Shown here: positions 45,327 to 52,697 of the stretch, one piece after another
Position numbering within the stretch: position 1 is the first letter of the stretch
Layout of the letters: each line of letters begins with the position of its first letter
Notes under the pieces: model-generated
The model's input: the letters and a program-made list of their open reading frames with translations, nothing else
Told to the model about the DNA's origin: nothing
Database searches by the model: none
Source of the DNA: Glaciecola sp965658765
Lineage (GTDB): Bacteria > Pseudomonadota > Gammaproteobacteria > Enterobacterales > Alteromonadaceae
Assembly: GCA_965658765.1 (NCBI GenBank)
Contig: CBFHTO010000001.1
Location: 66,527 to 130,526 of the forward strand
Direction of reading: 5' to 3'
DNA length: 64,000 nt
Translations under genes and position numbers: made by a program

Positions 45327-47597
45327 ATGACAGATAGCATACTGAATCGGAAAATCGGTCGCTACGAAATACAAGAACATATTGGTGAAGGCGCAATGGC
45401 AATGGTTTACAGAGCCTTTGACCCTGAAATCAACCGTTCAGTTGCATGTAAGGTACTAAAAGCAGACCACTGTGTTGATGAAGAATACATGTCGCGCTTC
45501 GTGCGAGAAGCAAAAGCAGCGGGCTCGTTGTCTCACCACGCCATCGTCACCGTCTTTGACGTTGGTAAAATCGATGGTTCTCCCTACATAATGATGGAAC
45601 TTCTGCAAGGCAAAGACCTTGGTGAAGTGCTCAAAGAAAAGAAAACAATCGGCATCAAAGAAACATTAACCATTGCTCTTCAATTAGCTAAGGCACTTGA
45701 TTATGCTCACTCTACCGGGATTGTTCATAGAGATATAAAACCTGACAATATCATTGTGTTACCTGATGGTGAAACCATTAAGGTGGCGGATTTTGGTATT
45801 GCTCGTATGAATGAGAACGAAGAATCGCAAAAAACACAAGTTGGTGCAGTGCTAGGGACGCCGCGTTATATGAGTCCTGAACAAGCTTTAGGAAATGACG
45901 TAGATGGGCGTTCCGATTTATTCTCAGTCGGCGTCATCATGTACGAAATGCTGACGGGTGCGAAAGCTTTTGATGCGACTAATATGGGTACGCTGATGAT
46001 GCAGATTGCACAAAAGCAACCAGAGCCGCTTAAGAAAATCGCGCCGGAAGTATCAACAGGCTTACGCCAGATAGTACAAAAACTTCTTCAGAAATCGCCA
46101 GATAAACGATACCAAAACGGTGGCGAACTCGCAGATGCATTGATAAAAGAACTTAACTCCTATCGAGACCAACAAGAAGAACAAAAAAAACATAAGTACA
46201 TTCCATTAAAAATCAAATGGACTCTGTCGGCAGTGTTTATCGTAGCGACCGTGCTTTTGATTAGTATGAAAGTCGTATTCGGTCTTCAATCCTCAGCAAT
46301 GACTAAACAAGCAGTGGATTCAGGTTCATCATTTGCTCGATTTATTGCCACAGAAACCGCTATTCCTCTGTTAAGTGAAGACTGGATTACGCTTGAGACC
46401 TTCATTAATGATGCTGCAAGTAGAGATACCTTTGCTTACCTTATAGTAACCGACCGCTCTGGAATAATCAGAGGAGCTAGCAACAGCGAATTAGTCGGAC
46501 AAATGTATGAAGATCCAAAAGACGCTGAGCTTATTAGTGAATCTGACGATATTTATACCACCAGCTCTACTTTCGAAGACAGTGCTAAAGTATTTAATAT
46601 TAAAACGCCTATTTTGTTTCAGAGTACCGAAGTCGGAACTATAGTGCTTGGACTGTCGCAAGAAAGCCTTGATGAAGTAAAAAGCGTGACATCCGGCTTG
46701 ATGTTTACTCTAGCAGCAATCACGATATCGTTGGTTGGTCTAATCATGTTCATTTTTGGTGGACTAATTTCAAGACCACTCAAAAGTGTTAGTAGGGCAC
46801 TTCATAATTTTGCCTCAGGCGACTTGGACACACGAATTTCATTGACACGAAAAGATGAAATTGGCGAAGTTTTCGACGACTTTAACCATATGGCGGCAGC
46901 GATTCAAGAACGTTACACAGAGGTTGCTGACGAGTTAGCTCAATCGGGTATTCAATTACCCAGTAAAGAATCATCAAGCGAACTCGATGGTTCGATGTCT
47001 GCCGGTACGGGATTGCCAGAACAGAGTCTAGACGAGGTAGATGAAGCCACTATAATGGCCTCAAGTCTTATAAACATGAAAGACCAAGAGGTTGATGAAG
47101 CAACTGTCATGGCATCTAGTTTAATGACAAGTCCTCCTTCTAGTGAGGCCGATGACTTAGAATCAAACGATCAGAGTCAGGTCAGTCAAGAACTCCCTCA
47201 AAATACAGATGCACCAGTAAGCACCGATGTGGCGGACCAAGAACTAGGAGAAGAGGATCGAACCATGATCTCGAGTTCTTTTCAGCCTTTTGGTGATTCC
47301 GCATCGAAACCAGCAGAGGCAGATGAGGCAAAGATTACAAATGAAGACGCTCTTGTAGAAGACGCTCTTGTGAAAGATGCTCTGGTGGAAAATGTTGAGT
47401 CTGAAGATGCTCTGTCTGAAGGCACAGCTTCAAACGATGGCGCCCGTGAAGATAAATTAGGTAAGACAGACGACCTTGAGGAAGACGAAAGCGATAACAG
47501 CCAAGTGAACGAGGACGTCAGCAACATCGATATTGACTCGGAAAAAAGCGATGAAAAAACCGACCAAGACACTGAGAGCAAAACACAAAAAGAGTAA
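45327..47597 (+). CDS. ppkA: T6SS-associated transmembrane Ser/Thr kinase PpkA with periplasmic sensor and HAMP domain
   Basis: 756 residues. An N-terminal eukaryotic-type kinase (about 10-275) is complete: GEGAMAMVY, VACKVLK, HRDIKPDN, ADFGIAR, GTPRYMSPEQ. A transmembrane helix (about 292-314) leads to a periplasmic sensor (about 315-455, with LIVTDRSGIIRGASN, a Cache-like strand pattern), a second helix and a HAMP domain (SRPLKSVSRALHNFASGDLDTRI). The cytoplasmic tail is acidic and repetitive, with VDEATIMASSL (Thr575), VDEATVMASSL (Thr593) and EDRTMISSS (Thr646), then five 15-base repeats. The kinase-sensor-HAMP order is reminiscent of a chemoreceptor or histidine kinase joined to a threonine kinase. 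Confidence 0.93.
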   Translation: MTDSILNRKIGRYEIQEHIGEGAMAMVYRAFDPEINRSVACKVLKADHCVDEEYMSRFVREAKAAGSLSHHAIVTVFDVGKIDGSPYIMMELLQGKDLGEVLKEKKTIGIKETLTIALQLAKALDYAHSTGIVHRDIKPDNIIVLPDGETIKVADFGIARMNENEESQKTQVGAVLGTPRYMSPEQALGNDVDGRSDLFSVGVIMYEMLTGAKAFDATNMGTLMMQIAQKQPEPLKKIAPEVSTGLRQIVQKLLQKSPDKRYQNGGELADALIKELNSYRDQQEEQKKHKYIPLKIKWTLSAVFIVATVLLISMKVVFGLQSSAMTKQAVDSGSSFARFIATETAIPLLSEDWITLETFINDAASRDTFAYLIVTDRSGIIRGASNSELVGQMYEDPKDAELISESDDIYTTSSTFEDSAKVFNIKTPILFQSTEVGTIVLGLSQESLDEVKSVTSGLMFTLAAITISLVGLIMFIFGGLISRPLKSVSRALHNFASGDLDTRISLTRKDEIGEVFDDFNHMAAAIQERYTEVADELAQSGIQLPSKESSSELDGSMSAGTGLPEQSLDEVDEATIMASSLINMKDQEVDEATVMASSLMTSPPSSEADDLESNDQSQVSQELPQNTDAPVSTDVADQELGEEDRTMISSSFQPFGDSASKPAEADEAKITNEDALVEDALVKDALVENVESEDALSEGTASNDGAREDKLGKTDDLEEDESDNSQVNEDVSNIDIDSEKSDEKTDQDTESKTQKE
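47343..47417 (+). repeat. Five degenerate 15-base tandem repeats inside ppkA
   Basis: Units of 15 bases, each encoding a pentapeptide like EDALV (EDALV, EDALV, KDALV, ENVES, EDALS). The first two differ by one base, so copy number may vary between strains. Confidence 0.7.
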
Positions 47598-47602
47598 ATA
47601 TC

Positions 47603-48595
47603 ATGAATAGAGCGAAGCTTGTCCTTATCTGTTTCCTATTTTTAATGCTCCAGGGATGCGCTACTCAGTCAAATACGGCTGCTACAATCGCCTCAAATGA
47701 CGAATTTAAAATAGTTAAGCCGAAACATTCAGATACTTATGAAAGCTTGGCACAAGAGCACCTAGGTAAGGCTGGTTATTCTTCTATACTTAAACGCTAC
47801 AACCCAAGCTTACCTGCAAACCAACTAGATTACGTTGCTGTACCTAAGGTGCCTTTGAATAAATCTGGCGTATTTATTAATGGCTACCAGCACGTAACTA
47901 TTCTGTGTTATCACCAGTTTACTCGTGACAAAAAGGGACGCTCCAAAATGGTCGTGCCAGAACATGAGTTCAAAGCACAAATGTCTTATTTATATGAGAA
48001 CGGTTATAACGTCATCCCACTTAGCGATGTCGGACTGTTTATTCGAGGTAAAAAAGAACTACCAGAAAAATCTGTTGTTATAACCATCGACGATGGTTAC
48101 AAAAGTTATATGGACATTGCTTTACCCATCTTACGTGAATATGATTATCCATCTACTATGTTTGTCTATCCGGAATTTGTCGGCGCAGGGGTAGCATTGA
48201 AGTGGGCAGATGTGAAAGCACTACACCAAAACCCTTTAGTCGACATACAATCTCATTCGCGTACTCACGATAGCCTCCATCAAAAACCGAATGGCGAATC
48301 AATGGATGCTTACCTTACGAGACTCAACTTTGAAGTTGTAGAGGCAGAGCAAATTATTGCCAAACGCACGGGCAACGTTATCAAACAATTTGCTTATCCG
48401 TATGGTAACAGCAGCCCCACTGTTATCAAAATGTTGCAGGAAAACGAATATGACTTAGCCGTTACAGTGGAACGAGGCGGTAACCCAGCGTTTTCTGCGC
48501 CATACTTGCTAAACCGCACTATGATTTATGGCGGAGACAGCTTAAAAAGCTTTAAGCGCAGTTTAGATACCTTTGTAACAATGGATTTAAAATGA
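47603..48595 (+). CDS. Lipoprotein with LysM-like and polysaccharide-deacetylase domains
   Basis: 330 residues. A signal peptide ends in a lipobox (LQGC, Cys19); residues about 35-85 resemble a LysM module; then a NodB-type carbohydrate esterase 4 domain with TIDDGY (catalytic Asp and metal Asp), HSRTHDSL (metal histidines) and FAYPYG. CE4 enzymes remove acetyl groups from peptidoglycan or other glycans. As an anchored envelope enzyme it may modify the cell wall or a surface polysaccharide. It begins five bases after ppkA and its stop overlaps the next gene. Confidence 0.85.
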   Translation: MNRAKLVLICFLFLMLQGCATQSNTAATIASNDEFKIVKPKHSDTYESLAQEHLGKAGYSSILKRYNPSLPANQLDYVAVPKVPLNKSGVFINGYQHVTILCYHQFTRDKKGRSKMVVPEHEFKAQMSYLYENGYNVIPLSDVGLFIRGKKELPEKSVVITIDDGYKSYMDIALPILREYDYPSTMFVYPEFVGAGVALKWADVKALHQNPLVDIQSHSRTHDSLHQKPNGESMDAYLTRLNFEVVEAEQIIAKRTGNVIKQFAYPYGNSSPTVIKMLQENEYDLAVTVERGGNPAFSAPYLLNRTMIYGGDSLKSFKRSLDTFVTMDLK

Positions 48596-49515
48596 TCAGA
48601 TTGCTTTTTATTTTAGTAATTTTTTTCGTAATAGCCTCATGTAGCTCAACATCCACAGCGCCAAATTACGCAGAAGATCAACGCGTCGAATTAGCTCAGC
48701 GTTTAGAAGCTGAGGGTTTGCTAGCCGATGCTTTGTTTCAATGGAGAGTGCTCAGAGCCCTTTACAGCAATAATAATCAAATAAACGACGAGATTAACCG
48801 CTTAAACTCGCTTATTCAGCAAAGAAAACAAACGTTACTAACATCACTTGAACGAATACCAACTAACCGCAAAGAAAGTGACGCTAAAAAAAGACAGAAA
48901 ATTTTACTGAAAATATTAGCGCTAACTCCGGATGATATTAAAGCAAAAGAAGCACTAAGGGATATTACTTGGGATAAGGCTTTAGAAGAAGCTTCAGCGA
49001 AAAAGCAGAACATCGTGAAGTATCTAGCTGAAAACCAACGCAAAGCGCGCCGCGAAATCGAGATTTCAAACTTGAATGAGCAAGGACAATCCTTAATTAA
49101 AAGCGGTAAATACCAAAGCGTTTTGCAAGTGGCTAAAAAGCTCGAGAAACTGAGTCCTAAGCATGCCCAACTCAAAACCCTTCGCTCAAAGGCTTATTTA
49201 GGAATGGCAAAGTTAGAAGCCAAAAACGGTCCCACTGAAAAGTCAATAAAGTACCTCGAACAAGCGATGACCTATATGTCTAAAGAGGAGTCCAAAAAGG
49301 TTTCTAAACAAGCGTTAAGTCAGAAAGAAGCCTTAGCTGATGGTCACTTTGAAAAGGGATTACTAGCAATCAAACGTAATGTCGATCAGGCAGTTATACA
49401 CTTCCAGAACGCAGTAGCGATTTATCCTCAGCACGCAAGGGCAAATAAAGAGCTACAAAGAGCAAAGGTTATACAAGAAAACCTTCAAAAAATTAAAAAT
49501 ATGCGGATTAATTAG
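48592..49515 (+). CDS. TPR-like helical-repeat lipoprotein
   Basis: 307 residues. Signal sequence with lipobox IASC (Cys17), then almost entirely helical and charged, with tetratricopeptide-like units such as GQSLIKSGKYQSVLQVAKKLEKLSPKHAQLK and AVIHFQNAVAIYPQHARA. The start overlaps the deacetylase stop by four bases (ATGA). Such proteins usually act as scaffolds; the partner is probably encoded in this operon. No catalytic motif is seen. Confidence 0.8.
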   Translation: MIRLLFILVIFFVIASCSSTSTAPNYAEDQRVELAQRLEAEGLLADALFQWRVLRALYSNNNQINDEINRLNSLIQQRKQTLLTSLERIPTNRKESDAKKRQKILLKILALTPDDIKAKEALRDITWDKALEEASAKKQNIVKYLAENQRKARREIEISNLNEQGQSLIKSGKYQSVLQVAKKLEKLSPKHAQLKTLRSKAYLGMAKLEAKNGPTEKSIKYLEQAMTYMSKEESKKVSKQALSQKEALADGHFEKGLLAIKRNVDQAVIHFQNAVAIYPQHARANKELQRAKVIQENLQKIKNMRIN

Positions 49516-49525
49516 GGAATTACCT

Positions 49526-50131
49526 ATGCTTTCTCGAATAACACTAATGACGACACTTAGCATGTACGCATCTGTGTCTATGGCCACCTTAGGGGTTCAA
49601 CCTACCTCAAAATACTTACTACAGGTATCCAGCAACTTAGATTGTGAGCAACTAGAAATTAATCTGAGTTCACAAAACGCTTCAAAAACTCATACCCTTA
49701 GGTATACACAAGGCGCTTTTGCAGCAGTGAATTTGCCTAAGGGTTCATACACTTTTTCTTCGTTGAGTTGTACATCAAAGCAGTTCGGACAAGAGCAATT
49801 TGACGACTTACTCTCAAGTTTAGCTCCCATTTCGATATCAGTTGGCCAAAATTACTATGGTGGGAAATTGATTCTTAAACAAACATTAGGTATTGAGCAA
49901 AACCTTCCGGATGTACTTGAGAACTGCACTAATATTATCAGTAATGCTCGAGGTGAGAGCAGCAACGCATGCACTGATGGGGTTGGTGTAAGCACTGATA
50001 TAGAACCACAACGAGTACTCAGCGTTTACGCGCCAGAACTTGCAGAAGAAAAGGTACAAGTGGTTCGTAATGCACTTGATATGAGCAGTAGTGAACTTGT
50101 GTATATCCCGCTAGAACCAATTCAAAATTAG
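49526..50131 (+). CDS. Exported protein of unknown function in the ppkA downstream operon
   Basis: 201 residues. A short signal peptide probably ends after SVSMA (residue 20). The mature protein is mostly beta-strand-like with four cysteines (NLDCEQL, LSCTSK, ENCTN, NACTD), suggesting disulfides in the periplasm. I do not recognise the family. It lies 10 bases after the helical-repeat lipoprotein and closes the operon before a bidirectional hairpin. Confidence 0.7.
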   Translation: MLSRITLMTTLSMYASVSMATLGVQPTSKYLLQVSSNLDCEQLEINLSSQNASKTHTLRYTQGAFAAVNLPKGSYTFSSLSCTSKQFGQEQFDDLLSSLAPISISVGQNYYGGKLILKQTLGIEQNLPDVLENCTNIISNARGESSNACTDGVGVSTDIEPQRVLSVYAPELAEEKVQVVRNALDMSSSELVYIPLEPIQN

Positions 50132-50174
50132 TTATCTTATGGAAAGCGGAGCGTCGTTGTAAGCTGATTCGCCT

Positions 50175-50212
50175 ACTTCATAAGCAAAAGCTAAGCGTTT
50201 AGCTTATGAAGT
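50175..50212. terminator. Bidirectional hairpin between convergent genes
   Basis: A perfect 11-base inverted repeat, ACTTCATAAGC and GCTTATGAAGT, with a 16-base centre that contains a further AAGCTAA/TTTAGCTT pairing option. It lies between the stops of the exported protein and the LysM lipoprotein. There is no long T-tract on either side. Confidence 0.55.
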
Positions 50213-50227
50213 TGACGGTTGTTCCGA

Positions 50228-51436
50228 TCAGTTATCCTTTAACTTATTTAAACGCTCTTGCAACTCTATCGCTTGCGTTCTATACGCTAATGCATTTGAG
50301 TGTGTAGGATCCACGAAAAGTACAACATCCCATTTCTCGATCGCCTCTGATAGCTCCTGCTTTCTGAACGCCGTTGACGCTTCGCGGTGATATTGCTCCG
50401 CAATCTTCGTTTGCAGTTCCGTCATTGAATCTCGAGCTTGAGTATTTGAAATATCTGCCTCATAAGCTTGTTTAAACGATTTAAATGCGTTCATTTCATC
50501 GTCAGCTTCAAGATATAACTGCCCGGCTTGGAAAAATAGCTCTCCGGACTCACTTGGTTGATCATCAACAATCACTGACGCATGATTCTGATACGCAAGC
50601 ACTGCTAGCTCTTTCGCCTCTTTTGATAACTCGCCTAATGTACTTAAACTAGCGAGTGTCTCGACAGAACTTGCGTAATCCCCATCTGCATTGCTCTCGT
50701 AAAGTGTTTGCATCAAACTTTCTGCATCGTCAATTTCTTCTTCCATAACTTCGCTTGCAGTGATTGGCATCGCAAACTCATCACTCATTTCAATGTCACT
50801 GTTTTCAAGCTCACTACTTTGGACCTCTACGTCCTGAACAACGTCAGCAGTATCCTCAGGTTTTGGGCTGCTGGCCAGCTCTTGTGGTACGGCAGCAATT
50901 GGAGCGTCCTCTTTTGCTTTTACAGTACGCGCAAGTTGAGTAAGCGGTATTTTTATTTCAGTGCCAATATTTACACGACTTGGGTTATCAATGTTGTTGT
51001 ACTTAGATAAAGCATAAAATTCCCATGCGCTTCCGAGATATTTTTTGGCCAAAGTTGAAAGACTTTGACCTGATTTCAAGCTAATAGTGAAGAAATCAGA
51101 GGGATAAAACTCGTCCGAATCCACGGTTATTTGGCGAATCAAATTTGCTGCACGAGAACTGTTTGGAATTGCCTTCGAATATGCGTTTAACTCCGCGAGC
51201 GCAATTTCAGAGCTTCCATTTTCCAAACTTTTAATGGCCTTAGCCAACCTTTCTCGAGGCGTTAAACCGGCCTCTGCCTGTATTTCAGGGCTGACTTCTT
51301 CAACAACTTCGGCTTTGTAAAAAGGATAGGCTTTTCTCTCGGATTTGGAATCGCCACCGGTAGAAACGCAAGCACCAAGTGCAAAGCTGCAAATGACGAC
51401 AGCTGAAACCTTAGTTAGGGAAAAAATTGATTTCAT
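50228..51436 (-). CDS. LysM lipoprotein with TPR-like C-terminus
   Basis: 402 residues. Lipobox LGAC (Cys23); a helical segment; a LysM domain (about 115-165: FFTISLKSGQSLSTLAKKYLGSAWEFYALSKYNN, GTEIKIPL); an acidic, low-complexity linker; and a C-terminal tetratricopeptide-like region (AFKSFKQAYEADISNTQARDSM, AIEKWDVVLFVDPTHSNAL). LysM binds peptidoglycan, so this is a wall-tethering envelope scaffold. It is convergent with the ppkA downstream operon and shares its domain vocabulary, which hints at a common role. Confidence 0.82.
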   Translation of the reverse strand: MKSIFSLTKVSAVVICSFALGACVSTGGDSKSERKAYPFYKAEVVEEVSPEIQAEAGLTPRERLAKAIKSLENGSSEIALAELNAYSKAIPNSSRAANLIRQITVDSDEFYPSDFFTISLKSGQSLSTLAKKYLGSAWEFYALSKYNNIDNPSRVNIGTEIKIPLTQLARTVKAKEDAPIAAVPQELASSPKPEDTADVVQDVEVQSSELENSDIEMSDEFAMPITASEVMEEEIDDAESLMQTLYESNADGDYASSVETLASLSTLGELSKEAKELAVLAYQNHASVIVDDQPSESGELFFQAGQLYLEADDEMNAFKSFKQAYEADISNTQARDSMTELQTKIAEQYHREASTAFRKQELSEAIEKWDVVLFVDPTHSNALAYRTQAIELQERLNKLKDN

Positions 51437-51586
51437 GATAAACCTCTAATAACACTCATACTTGGTGTTTTATACATTATACGTCGCGTCTGATTGTACG
51501 GGCTTCATCAAAGCGCTATAAACACAGCGAAATACTTAGCATTATATTCCTCTGCACTTTAACTGCATTTGTTGCGAATATTTATG

Positions 51587-51638
51587 TTCGCTACTTTTAT
51601 TCACTACTTTTATACACTACTTTTATTCGCTACTTTAG
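51587..51638. repeat. Four 13-base tandem repeats
   Basis: Units TTCGCTACTTTTA, TTCACTACTTTTA, TACACTACTTTTA and TTCGCTACTTTAG in direct succession. They lie in non-coding DNA between the LysM lipoprotein promoter region and cytochrome c5. Confidence 0.8.
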
Positions 51639-51857
51639 TTTTCGACAGCATTAGTTGTTTGTCGCTAAGCAACGCGTTGTATCGGCAGCATACCAACTAG
51701 CAAAAAAAGTGGTGAAACCACTTCGTATGATCAATGCTTGAGCAACGATATTCAACAAGTAAATTACTATACCTCTTAACGTCTAGTTTTCAAACAATTA
51801 ACGTTGATTAAATACTCTCTAAAGTAAGTAAATAGTGCTTTTCACAAGCGCTATTTT

Positions 51858-51902
51858 AAAAAGCCGTTTGAGTAAAACAGTCTTTGCATTCTGAAAACGG
51901 CT
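51858..51902 (-). terminator. Terminator-like hairpin on the minus strand in non-coding DNA
   Basis: On the minus strand AGCCGTTT, 25 bases, AAACGGCT, then a run of T. The inner loop can add a CAG/CTG pair. No gene ends here on the minus strand, so if real it would end a non-coding transcript. Confidence 0.4.
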
Positions 51903-52178
51903 CTAAACACCCACATATATCTGTCACATAAGCGAAACGAATACGATAACGAGGTATGCTTTGTTATACCCATAGTAATTTAGTATTAATTTAGTTTATC
52001 CGCTATACTCGTTATCGAACGATTTGGGCAATATGAGTCTCATTAACTTACTAATACCAAGTGACAAGTCCATGTTTTTTATTGATTTTCCATAGCGTTT
52101 AATTGATTTACCATAAGAAAGTGTAAATCCTTTGGTTCACAAAGCACTGGTGTAAGTGTAGCTCGACTCAACAAAATG

Positions 52179-52206
52179 TTGTGTAGAGCTTGTAACTCGT
52201 TATAAT
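52179..52206 (+). promoter_or_regulatory. Likely sigma-70 promoter of the cytochrome c5 gene
   Basis: A perfect -10 TATAAT (52201-52206) with TTGTGT (52179-52184) 16 bases upstream. The start would be near 52213, about 30 bases before the GTG start codon. Confidence 0.55.
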
Positions 52207-52243
52207 CACGTCAGTTTATCGCCTCTAAAGTCAGGAGAATGTC

Positions 52244-52651
52244 GTGAAAATGAAATCAATCATTTCTGTACTCGTTGCTAGTTGTTGTTTCGTTGGCATT
52301 AGTTTTGCCCAAGAAACAGAAACAAATGAAGAAATAGCAGAGAGAATAAAACCAGTTGGAAAGATCAATATAGCTGGAGCAGCGCCTGCAGGTGCCGCAG
52401 CAGCTGGTCCTAGAACGGGTAAAGATATATATGCGGGCGCATGTACAGCGTGCCACGCGGGCGGTGTATTAGGCGCGCCAAAAACACAAGTTGCAGCCGA
52501 CTGGCAGCCACGACTTGACGAGAAAGGCTTCGATCAAGTGTGGAAAAATGCGGTGAATGGTATTAATGCAATGCCGGCCATGGGCACATGCGGTGATTGC
52601 ACAGAAGATGATATCAAAGCAGCTATCGAATACATGATCGAGGGGATTTAA
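52244..52651 (+). CDS. Cytochrome c5-family periplasmic monohaem cytochrome
   Basis: 135 residues from GTG with CAGGAG eight bases upstream. A signal peptide ends at about SFAQ (residue 22); an Ala/Gly-rich linker follows; then the class I cytochrome c domain with the haem motif CTACH (in YAGACTACHAGG), the axial methionine in INAMPAMG and a second cysteine pair CGDC typical of cytochrome c5. It shuttles electrons in the periplasm, usually to a terminal oxidase. Confidence 0.92.
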   Translation: MKMKSIISVLVASCCFVGISFAQETETNEEIAERIKPVGKINIAGAAPAGAAAAGPRTGKDIYAGACTACHAGGVLGAPKTQVAADWQPRLDEKGFDQVWKNAVNGINAMPAMGTCGDCTEDDIKAAIEYMIEGI

Positions 52652-52697
52652 TCTGCCATTCCTCTATCACCAATGATTGGAATGTTGTATAAAAAAT

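Larger units (their letters stand above)
51437..52178. other. Long gene-free region with repeats and a possible small RNA
   Basis: No coding frame is convincing here. It contains four 13-base tandem repeats (51587-51638), a 10-base inverted repeat CGATAACGAG/CTCGTTATCG with arms at 51944-51953 and 52008-52017, and a minus-strand terminator-like hairpin (51858-51902). A minus-strand start is conceivable near TTGCCC-N18-TATAGC, whose elements overlap the right inverted-repeat arm. Together these could define a roughly 100-150 base RNA on the minus strand, but this is not shown. Confidence 0.4.

Noticed and set aside
51587..51638. CRISPR array
   Set aside because: Units are 13 bases and directly adjacent with no spacers; no cas genes are present.
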